From the NCBI RefSeq assembly GCF_026151205.1, contig NW_026971918.1:1-18897 (forward strand): a stretch of 18,897 nt of DNA, given 5' to 3'. Within the stretch, counting starts at the first letter, position 1. Every line of letters starts with the position of its first letter. Below, piece by piece: positions 1 through 6,297 of the stretch. Source of the stretch: Bolinopsis microptera. Its lineage: Eukaryota; Ctenophora; Tentaculata; Lobata; Bolinopsidae. The position numbers were made by a program, and so were the translations under genes. A model generated the notes under the pieces. The model did not search any database, was not told the DNA's origin, and was given only the letters and a program-made list of their open reading frames with translations.

Positions 1-2
1 TC

Positions 3-50
3 TTGGCGGCTTGACGCGCATCAGGAACCTGATGCGCGTTTTTGCGCCAA
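3..50. repeat. Long imperfect palindrome with 12-bp perfect hairpin
   Basis: The arms at 14-25 and 28-39 (ACGCGCATCAGG and its exact complement) flank a 2-nt AA centre. After a 5-nt mismatched interval, a further 6 bp pair at 3-8 (TTGGCG) with 45-50. A run of five T follows the inner arm, so on the plus strand it resembles an intrinsic terminator, but the rest of the window is eukaryotic. It could be the subterminal hairpin of a transposon cut by the window edge. The function is unknown. Confidence 0.6.
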
Positions 51-274
51 AGTTGATACTTAATATCGATATGTCTGTCGCGTTTTCCACAAAAAAGTTT
101 CAAAATTAAATTTTTTTCCAATTTTTTTAAACCACGTGTGAAGTGATTTCTGACATTTATCTTAGTAGTGCAGGTGAAAGGTGGCAAATTGAGCAAAAAA
201 CCGTTAAAATGAAGATTCAAACATTATTTTAGGCAAGATTTTGCTAAGAACCTGGTTCCTGGGTTCTCGACTTT
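51..274. other. AT-rich segment without a recognised gene
   Basis: This stretch lies between the edge palindrome and the stop of the ORF1-like pseudogene. It is AT-rich with T and A runs. On the minus strand it would be 3' flanking or untranslated sequence of that pseudogene. No endonuclease or reverse transcriptase reading frame follows ORF1 here, so the parent LINE is either truncated or this was a stand-alone ORF1-type gene. Confidence 0.4.
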
Positions 275-341
275 CTAGCGGTGGGCAGTACAAATATTAC
301 CACTTCTGATATAATAATGTTTTTTTGTGTCTTCTTTGGCT

Positions 342-623
342 CAGGCATGGCTCCAGCTCAAAAACTTTGGGTGGGTGCAGCTTGGCGCACGGCGGGGGGG
401 GGGGGGGGGGGGTGAAGCCCCCTGGAAAATTTTGGAATTTTACTCTCCTAAACGTATTTTAGTATCTCCAAAACAGTCTCAATTGATAACAGAAGTCAAT
501 TGACCCTTAGTTTATACAAAATTTGACAATTTTTGTGTGAACATTTTCAAATCGTTTGGGTGGGTGCAACATCCTTTGGGTGGGTGCGCACCCACCCGAA
601 CCTACACGGTGGAGCCATGCCTG
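342..623. mobile_element. hAT-type MITE (282 bp), complete, with 8-bp TSD
   Basis: The ends are a perfect 14-bp inverted repeat, CAGGCATGGCTCCA at 342-355 and its complement at 610-623, starting CAG and ending CTG as hAT elements do. The 8-bp direct repeat CTTTGGCT flanks it exactly at 334-341 and 624-631, the hallmark hAT target duplication. GGGTGGGTGC-type motifs recur just inside both ends (about 369-378, 557-566 and 579-598) and may be subterminal transposase sites. There is no coding capacity, so it would depend on a transposase elsewhere. It interrupts the ORF1-like pseudogene; removing it with one TSD copy rejoins the coding frame, so it inserted after that gene. Confidence 0.93.
394..412 (+). 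repeat. Homopolymer run of 19 G
   Basis: An uninterrupted G19 lies inside the first MITE. It may be a true mononucleotide repeat expanded in this copy or an assembly length error. Its exact length should not be trusted. Confidence 0.8.
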
Positions 624-1431
624 CTTTGGCTATCTGTTTCATTTCCAAGACCAACCGCTGATGGATAGCTCGATCTTCAGGTGATCGATCTGGAGAGATG
701 AAAACAGTCTTATGATCTTCACACAGTCTCAGCTTTTTGGCATTTACTAATATCTCATGAACGGTAAGTTAGAATTACCTAGCGAAACTTTGACTGGTCT
801 CGTCTTGTTGGCTGATTTTCTCCCAACCCAGATAGCTTCAAAACGTGGTTTTTCTTCAATCTGCTGAAAAATCACGGTAACTTTATTGCACAGTTCCTCT
901 TCATCAGTCTCCTTCAAACCAAAGATGAGCACATTCCTACTGCGATCCTCTTCTGATACAGCATTCTGTACAACCTTTTTTAAACTCTCTTCTGCAAGCA
1001 CAGGTGCATTTTTAGTCACAGCTTGACTGTATGAGTTCATCTCAGCTTGGACAGTGTCTTGAACGGCGGTCTTGACGGTGGAGTGCACGGATTCCAACTG
1101 CTTCGATTTAGTTTCCAGAAGTTCAGCCTGCAGCTTGATAACAGTACTTTGCGATCGGATAAGATCGCTCTTCAACTCCTCCATATCTTTCTTGTTATCC
1201 AGAAACGTACTTACTTGATTATCGGTAGTCTGATACGCAGAATACAAATTACAAATGTTTTACTGAAAATGACTTCACTGGCTTTTTGAACGTTTCAACT
1301 GAAAACTCAGATTTATTGTCACGGTTCGTAGCTTCCGCGAGTTCAGTGATCCAACCGTTATAGACCTCATACTCTTCAGTAATGTAGGTAGAATAAACTG
1401 ACAATCTTTGAAGAGTGTCCATTTCCTCCAT

Positions 1432-1712
1432 CGTTTACTTGTACTTGTATAAAGTAAAAACACAGTACCAGCAAAATGGCAGTTGTAATGTAGCGATAAA
1501 ATAGAGATAAGAGCTAGATTATCAACACGTAACAAAAACTGTAAAACTGTATCATAATATTATTATGCTTTTAACATCATCTGTTGTGATATACATGACA
1601 AAGGGTTGGAAATGTACAGTAACCTTACTATATTGCAATTACACAATATTATGTGAACGACCCCTAACCCCTTATCTAAGGCTCTATAAGTATTGAATAA
1701 TGATAACTGCAG
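1432..1712. other. AT-rich spacer
   Basis: No reading frame with protein character was recognised on either strand. An overlapping minus frame from 1535 runs in another frame over the ORF1-like start and looks like a shadow. The segment contains ATAATATTATTAT-type AT runs and ends in a weak splice-acceptor-like context at 1711-1712 before the candidate exon. Confidence 0.35.
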
Positions 1713-1856
1713 GGTTTCAAAATGTACAAGGCATCATATCAAAGACTGCATATGCCCGAAAGAAGAACAAATCCAATTTGGCTCTCTGGATGTATTGAAA
1801 GCTCTCAACCTTCCAGGAAAGGACTGTTCAAAGGAACACTTAAATCCCTCCGACAG
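1713..1856 (+). CDS. Possible internal exon, cysteine-rich, unknown protein
   Basis: A 144-bp open segment lies between an AG at 1711-1712 and a good donor CAG|GTAATT at 1857. The frame starting at 1714 gives VSKCTRHHIKDCICPKEEQ, then a mixed hydrophilic stretch with more cysteines (KDCSKEHLNPSD). The frame is not the one with the ATG at 1722, which also stays open and could be the real one. The exon length is a multiple of three with phase-2 ends, but it does not match the phase of the exon at 2688, so a missing exon or a separate gene must be assumed. The polypyrimidine tract is poor. I do not recognise the protein. Confidence 0.3.
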
Positions 1857-2143
1857 GTAATTATTATAAATAATAATTTAGTTTACACTTCATTATGTCA
1901 AATCACCTACTATAATGAAGAAAATTGTTGTGTTAACCAAGTTTAATGTGACTCAATTTTGGTGGAACTTTAGAATTTGGACGTTATATCTATCATGTTC
2001 ATCTTAAATCTCATATTATATAATACTCAATATTCAATTAAACAGACAAAGATAACCTCTCTAGGCCCTCTGGTGGTGACGTATAAGTGCTTTCTCAGTA
2101 CTTTCTCTCGCTTTTGGACAAATCCAGTGAGTTAACTTTTTAT

Positions 2144-2343
2144 CAGTGGTCGACCGGGGGCAGGATTCTGACCGGGGCCGGGGAGCCCCAATATAGCCGG
2201 GGCTGGGGCTGACCACTGAGAATTGGCCGGGGTTAAATTTATTGGCCGGGGCCGGTGTTTACCCCCGGCGAATTGCCAATTTTTGGCCGGGGCCGGGAAG
2301 GGCTGGGGGTTGTGATTTTGGCCGGGGCACCGGGCGACCACTG
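2144..2343. mobile_element. hAT-type MITE (200 bp), GC-rich, complete, with 8-bp TSD
   Basis: The terminal inverted repeats are 14 bp with one mismatch: CAGTGGTCGACCGG at 2144-2157 against the complement of CCGGGCGACCACTG at 2330-2343. The exact 8-bp direct repeat CTTTTTAT flanks it at 2136-2143 and 2344-2351. The interior is built from repeated GGCCGGGG units in both orientations, contrasting sharply with the AT-rich surroundings. There is no coding capacity; the 69-codon minus-strand frame across it is only the repeat translated. The CAG...CTG ends and the 8-bp TSD agree with hAT, but its sequence is unrelated to the element at 342-623. Confidence 0.93.
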
Positions 2344-2351
2344 CTTTTTAT

Positions 2352-2687
2352 GTCACGATTTTTAAAACTTTATTCATAAGTTTATGAAACATCAAAAATT
2401 TGCATGCTCTGCATTATGTAAAGTCAGTCATGCACTAGAGCACAGTTCACATATAACCTAAACCAGCCTAGGGGAGGGGGTTTGAAGTCGCTTGTGCTAG
2501 AGTGATTTATACTCAATAGCTATGTGAAAGTGGCTCAAGGAGGGGAGACCGACGTAAACAATTTTGAATTGGTAGAAGTTAAGTTTAGGCTTTAATAAAA
2601 AACTATTTAAAGAATATCATTCTTTTACCACAGACATAAGACTTTGCCGTAGGGTATACAAAAATGTGATCATTCATCAATTTTCAG
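2352..2687. other. Intron-like spacer
   Basis: AT-rich DNA between the second MITE and the zinc-module exon. It ends in a pyrimidine-containing acceptor, AATTTTCAG at 2679-2687. Nothing else was recognised in it. Confidence 0.4.
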
Positions 2688-2887
2688 AGTGCTGTATCTG
2701 TACCCGAATAGAAATAAAGGATTTTAATGAAACAGTTTTCTTCCGCTCTGAAAGTGAACGAATGACAAAACAGTCTAGAGAATTCCTCGCCCTGCTGCAG
2801 AAGATCAATCCTGGGTTGTGCTCACCAAAGCAAACCTCTTTTTTGTGTATTCAGTGTCTTAACTATGTAAAAGACAACTATAACAGG
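2688..2887 (+). CDS. Exon encoding ZAD-like CxxC...CxxC zinc module
   Basis: The frame reads ECCICTRIEIKDFNETVF through QKINPGLCSPKQTSFLCIQC to LNYVKDNYNR. Two CxxC pairs are separated by 48 residues, with a hydrophobic helix-like middle and a helix after the second pair. That is the spacing of the zinc-finger-associated (ZAD) or a similar treble-clef zinc module, usually used for dimerisation of DNA-binding proteins. The acceptor is TTTTCAG at 2681-2687 and the donor AACAGG|GTGAGT starts at 2888. The intron phase at the donor is 0, matching the acceptor at 3453, so the two exons join in frame. There is no C2H2 array nearby, so the protein is short or domain-poor. Other cysteine modules are possible. 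Confidence 0.5.
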
Positions 2888-3003
2888 GTGAGTGGTTTCC
2901 TCCTGTTTTACTAACATTTAAAAAAATTATTATTCAAAGTTAAATAGACAGCGAGTAGTAATTTTTAATCCATTTCTATCGGATTTGCAAACTTTTAAAA
3001 TGA

Positions 3004-3370
3004 TAGGCTTAGTGGCTCAGTTGGTTAATCCGCCTGGTATTGCTTGAGGTACCAGGTTCGATTCCCGACTCTGTCACTAGCCGTGGGGTGAGCGTCGTCG
3101 ACGCTCAGCTAAGGATCCTGAGTGGTCTATGCAGCCCCCCGGTCCACTCAACCAAATACTCGAGAAATCGGGTGTGAGGGTTAAATGAGGAGCTGCCCAT
3201 TGCAGCAAAGTCTCGGGCGAAGAAAGTATGGTATACACTACCTTAACCGTCACTGGCCTAATGTATAATTGAATCCTTCGGCTTCCTGTAATTGGCTGGT
3301 TACACACTTGTGTAACAATGTGGCTGTTGGAATGTCCGAAGTAAAATAAGTGTTGAGATTTAAAAAAATA
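3004..3370 (+). mobile_element. tRNA-derived SINE
   Basis: The 5' part has a canonical A box (TGGCTCAGTTGG, 3013-3024) and B box (GGTTCGATTCC, 3055-3065) at normal tRNA spacing, but acceptor-stem pairing is poor, so it is not a working tRNA. A tRNA-unrelated body follows, including a 9-bp hairpin TGAGCGTCG-T-CGACGCTCA at 3089-3107, and an A-rich tract at about 3360-3368. The right end is approximate and no clear target duplication was found. It sits in sense orientation in the intron. Such elements are transcribed by RNA polymerase III and mobilised by a partner LINE. Confidence 0.72.
3013..3065 (+). promoter_or_regulatory. Internal RNA polymerase III promoter (A and B boxes)
   Basis: The A box TRGYNNARNNGG matches at all positions at 3013-3024. 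The B box GGTTCGANNCC matches at all positions at 3055-3065. The two boxes lie 30 bp apart. A 7-bp inverted repeat (CCTGGTA at 3033-3039, TACCAGG at 3050-3056) lies between and overlaps the B box. Confidence 0.75.
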
Positions 3371-3452
3371 ACACTTGTACGATCTCAAACTTATGTGATA
3401 TGATACTGTTGATATAATTGTCAAAATGTGGGAAGTAATAAAGTATTTGCAG

Positions 3453-3503
3453 GTGTACAGTGCTGTTTCTGAAATTGACGAATCCTCTTGTGATGAAGAT
3501 TGA
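3453..3503 (+). CDS. Possible last exon of the zinc-module gene
   Basis: After the acceptor TATTTGCAG the phase-0 frame reads VYSAVSEIDESSCDED and then TGA at 3501-3503. The acidic C-terminus joins in frame to the exon ending at 2887. No polyadenylation signal was identified before the MULE-like element starts at about 3558, so that insertion may have separated the gene from its 3' end. Confidence 0.4.
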   Translation: MYSAVSEIDESSCDED

Positions 3504-4081
3504 AGAAGCTATTGCCATCCAAGTGGAAAAAGTCCCGCCTTTGTCACCCTCGGCCGGTGACCGACAACTAGGAACCTCTCATTTCGGCCTCCCACAGGTA
3601 TCACATCACATGGCCCAATCAGTGACGTATCATTTGTGATGTGATCCATATTATAACCATCCTAACAGCCGGACAACCAAGAACCTGGGTAGGGTTCACA
3701 TGACAGTTTAGTAAGTAGCTGTGTATTATGAAGTTTGAGCTCTCGGTATGTGTTCACATTACGGATGTGAGCCGGGTCCGAAAGGGGCTGGTTCTCGTAT
3801 CCAAGGATGTGAGCTGAGCATGCAATGGGAGTGATACGAGACATACAATCACAAGTGCGAGAGTTGATCAGCTGTTAATATACAACCGCACTTCTGGTAT
3901 ATATACTGAAACGAGAACATGAAGAGTATCGGTTTCAATTCAACATGCCTGCTTTCTCCAAATTCATCTAAGGACAGAGAGGATCTCAACAGCTGGTGGA
4001 CACGGATGACGGACGGGTACATCTACTCGGGTACATCTACTCCAAATAACATACTACATCCAAGCTAACTATCCTCAGTTA

Positions 4082-4507
4082 ATGGTTGTGGTAAATTATT
4101 TCGAGAAAATCTACCTTGGGTCAGTAACTGTCGACAGTGACGAAAGGGTTCCTCCCAAGTTTCCTTTGACGTTCTGGAATCACTATTCCAAGACGTTGGA
4201 GGATCCGGAGTTTCCCCGGACCTCTCACATGGTCGAGGGTTTTCATCGTGGATTTAAATCCAAGGTGAATCGACCTAAGCCGACCGTGCAAGAGTACTTC
4301 CGTGCTATTCGGGAGCAGCAGGTGATCATTGATTACCATATCGATCGACTGGGTGTTGGAAAAACTCCGTCTAAGAAAAGGATTAGAAGGAAAACTTCCA
4401 ATGACCAGTTGTTCCAGATCTGTTCCAAATACTCGGATTGCTCTAGCAAGGTTGACTATCTGTTTGAGATTGCCAAATACTTTGGCCATGAGATTGATAT
4501 TGAGTAA
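4082..4507 (+). pseudogene. Mutator-like (MULE) transposase, C-terminal fragment
   Basis: The frame reads NYFEKIYLGSV, then VPPKFPLTFWNHYSKTL, then RTSHMVEGFHRGFKSKV, and YFRAIREQQ. These correspond to the segments YFE..YIG, P.FP..WN.Y, RTNN.VEGWHR.F and I..L..EQ of animal MULE transposases (DDE fold). The first ATG lies inside the domain; the frame stays open upstream (QANYPQL and about 15 codons more), so the fragment starts before 4082. The upstream catalytic DDE core is missing. It ends FGHEIDIE at a TAA. The conserved N after RT is replaced by S and W by F in VEGFHR. It was probably an active transposase once; as it stands it cannot catalyse transposition. Confidence 0.75.
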
Positions 4508-4647
4508 TGTATTCTGTATGTAATTATTATGTTGGGTTTGAACTATCATTATCTTGAAAATAATCTTTGTCTTAATTAATGAGTGCAGAAATATATACAG
4601 CACAGCTGTGAAATCGGTGGACACCTGAATGTTTAATGTATCTCCAG
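4508..4647. other. MULE-internal 3' spacer
   Basis: AT-rich sequence between the transposase stop and the first 3'-end repeat motif. No gene was recognised. Confidence 0.4.
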
Positions 4648-4808
4648 AGGTTCCTAGTTGTCGGGGATATGTCATGATTGGTTCCTAGTTGTCGGAGCTG
4701 ATTGGATTTCCCAAGCTTGCATGTTAATTAGTTAACAAGGTAAAATTGAAAGGTTCCTAGTTGTCCGTCAGCCCCCTGGCCTCGGCCTCCTTGAATAGAA
4801 CTACGAAA

Positions 4809-5677
4809 ATGTGGAGACTTTCTTCATTTAGTTCCCAATCAAGTGGACCAGATGTTGATTTGTTTGAAATGGACTGAGACTTGTGTTTCATATGCCAGGT
4901 TGAACAGGTTTGTGTGAAACTTTTGCTCGCAAATATAATTATTATACATATTATCTCGATTTAATTTTAAGAGTATGAGGTTATTCTTCTTCAACAATAC
5001 GAATTTCCCTAGACGTTAGAAACGAAAAAGGATAGTCTGATTCAAGGAAAAGATAAAAGTTTCTTCGTCGATTTCGCAACATACTATCTGTGGACATCTA
5101 CAGAAATCGTCAGGATCTGTGCAACATCGATGTTAATCCTGATTCACACATGAACAAGTGCCCTGTTCTTAACCCTGAGAGTCTCGGAAAATATCTCTAT
5201 AGCAAGCTAGGTAGATATCACAAAACGTGTCGTTTGAGGTACAGCAACTCGAGGGTGAAACAATTGAAGGGTAAATTATCTGAAGCTGTAAGTTTAAAAC
5301 CTGTCTCTAAGGCAGGTTTTAAAATGGAAAGACACGTGTCCACGCACGACAACACCAATGCTGCATTAATGAGTGCAGGTATTGACGCTGTACGGACCTT
5401 TTAACTGGAGCAGGAGAATGTTTTACCAGAACTGTACCTCGTGTCTGACCTGAATCTTAAGTACAATGACTATGTGACGTCTAATTTATCTGAGAACGCT
5501 GCAAACTCCAGCAATGTTTAATCTGATCACATCAGTTTTCAGAAAGACAATGTCGGTAAGAAATCTTTCAATGTAGAAACGAATTCTATCAGCTATCGTT
5601 CCGTAAGAAGATTTATCTTCAAAAACATGTTCGATTTACCGATCGGTGGCATCTGTAGAAATATAGTGTTTATGTAA
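4809..5677 (+). pseudogene. Pseudogene of an uncharacterised CFICQ/YHKTC cysteine protein
   Basis: An ATG at 4809 opens MWRLSSFSSQSSGPDVDL, then a TGA at 4875 interrupts the frame immediately before DLCFICQ. After a possible intron (donor-like CAG|GT at 4899 or 4908) an open frame from about 5057 reads RRFRNILSVDIYRN, VLNPESLGKYLYSK, LGRYHKTCRLRYSNSRVKQL. The same frame continues past TAA at 5402 (LEQENVLPELYLVSDLNL) and TAA at 5519 (SDHISFQKDNVGKK) to a TAA at 5675. The order 'LC..CQ ... YH..CR..Y' resembles a multicopy uncharacterised family seen in many invertebrates. Protein-like text between in-frame stops indicates a recently disabled gene. The family match is from memory and the exon boundaries are guesses. 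Confidence 0.55.
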
Positions 5678-5950
5678 TGTGGATTAATCTGTTCAAGCAG
5701 GGCTATTGTATCATTTTAACATTAACTTTGCATAGTGATTATACGTTTATTGTGTCTCTCGTGATTATCTATTTTCTACAGTGTTACGGTACCACGAGGT
5801 TTCTGGCGCAGTGACGCGCTTTTGAGCAAATATCGTGCTAGATACGTCACGCGCCGCGACCGAATCAGATTTAAGTGCACTTTTTTCATTGTAAACACTA
5901 CATACGACGCGCAACACGTTCTATGAGGTCGAAATTTTCGAGGTCTCTAA
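5678..5950. other. Spacer with a GC-rich island
   Basis: AT-rich DNA surrounds a GC-rich patch at about 5808-5860 with several GCGC and ACGTCACGC-like words. CpG-rich words just ahead of the open frame at 5951 would fit a promoter, but nothing decisive (TATA box or initiator) was seen. Confidence 0.3.
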
Positions 5951-6211
5951 CACTGGAATGGAGCAATATTTAGACGATCTGACACTTTCTGGGGCTTAAG
6001 CAACCTAAGAGAAATTAGGGGAACAACTCAGAAAAAAATTTTAGTCGATATTCCGGTGTCTGTAGATGTCCGAAGTTTTGGCAGTAAAGTGCTCACAACA
6101 CAGCTTCTGAAGGCTCTAGAAGGTTCCCGATACCGTCAGAGTGTTCAGTACACTCCATTCTATCATAAAAGAACCCTAAAAGAAGTCCCAGGGCTCGAGC
6201 AAAAAGCGTGA
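5951..6211 (+). pseudogene. Open frame without Met, unknown protein, possible gene remnant
   Basis: After a TAA at 5948 the frame is open for 86 codons to TGA at 6209-6211, containing QKKILVDIPVSVDVRSFG and TTQLLKALEGSRYRQSVQYT. It has no methionine. An ATG at 5958 in the next frame gives MEQYLDDLTLSGA and then a stop, and could be the true start joined by a frameshift near 5990. The composition looks like protein rather than random AT-rich DNA. The LINE target site lies 31 bases downstream. I do not recognise the protein and chance openness cannot be excluded. Confidence 0.35.
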
Positions 6212-6242
6212 TATTTGCCCGTAACAGCCTCTACTATATTAT

Positions 6243-6254
6243 TACCTTGTATCT
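6243..6254. repeat. LINE target-site duplication, left copy
   Basis: TACCTTGTATCT is repeated exactly at 9121-9132. The two copies sit directly against the LINE's simple-repeat tail and against the point where its endonuclease homology begins. Confidence 0.75.
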
Positions 6255-6274
6255 ACATACATACATACATACAT
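6255..6274 (-). repeat. (ATGT)5 3' tail of the LINE
   Basis: Five perfect ACAT units on the plus strand lie directly at the target duplication. A tandem tetranucleotide at this exact position marks the 3' terminus of the retrotransposon. Confidence 0.85.
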
Positions 6275-6297
6275 GGCGAGATCTCCATCCAAAAGGA

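Larger units (their letters stand above)
275..1431 (-). pseudogene. LINE ORF1-like RNA-binding protein, decayed
   Basis: The best-preserved block (1247 down to 747) has a long charged, coiled-coil-like N-terminal half, then an RRM-like region beginning EEDRSRNVLIFGL and containing VIFQQIEEKPRFEAIWVG. This is the layout of ORF1 proteins of animal non-LTR elements, which bind element RNA and act as a nucleic-acid chaperone. A one-base deletion near 769 breaks the frame. The next frame carries EILVNAKKLR and VFISPDRSPEDRA, both typical of this family, and runs to 632. Translation resumes beyond the MITE at 341 and, after one more slip near 315, reaches YIRSGNICTAHR and a TAG stop at 275-277. A frame starting at 1431 (MEEMDTLQRLSV) stops at 1249, just before the main block, and may be the N-terminus separated by another frameshift. 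The family call is confident, the clade is not. Confidence 0.7.
2888..3452 (+). other. Intron holding a SINE
   Basis: The intron begins GTGAGTGG and ends ATTTGCAG, both good consensus sites. Its two flanking exon ends are both phase 0. Most of its length is occupied by the tRNA-derived SINE at about 3004-3370. Confidence 0.45.
3558..4770 (+). mobile_element. MULE-like DNA transposon, deleted, with reiterated end motifs
   Basis: The end repeats at 3558-3580 and 4748-4770 match inversely at 21 of 23 positions, sharing GACAACTAGGAACCT. Extra copies of this motif sit nearby. One diverged copy, GGACAACCAAGAACCT, lies at 3671-3686 in the 5' orientation. Two copies at 4648-4663 and 4679-4694 are in the 3' orientation. 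The only coding part is a transposase C-terminus, so the element is internally deleted and probably non-autonomous. The octamer CCTCGGCC occurs just outside each end (3548-3555 and 4780-4787), but 9 extra bases on the right make it an uncertain target duplication. Confidence 0.7.

Noticed and set aside
1047-1289. Plus-strand 80-codon frame
   Set aside because: Antisense shadow of the ORF1-like pseudogene, whose minus-strand frame has recognisable family text.
2132-2341. Minus-strand 69-codon frame rich in P, A and N
   Set aside because: It is the GGCCGGGG repeat of the second MITE translated, and its boundaries follow the MITE.
3004-3077. Functional tRNA gene
   Set aside because: A and B boxes are perfect but the acceptor stem does not pair and a SINE-like body follows.
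3077-3424. Minus-strand 115-codon frame
   Set aside because: Antisense of the SINE body; no domain was recognised, and the plus strand has the pol III boxes.
4121-4675. Minus-strand 184-codon frame
   Set aside because: Shadow opposite the MULE transposase fragment, which has clear family motifs on the plus strand.
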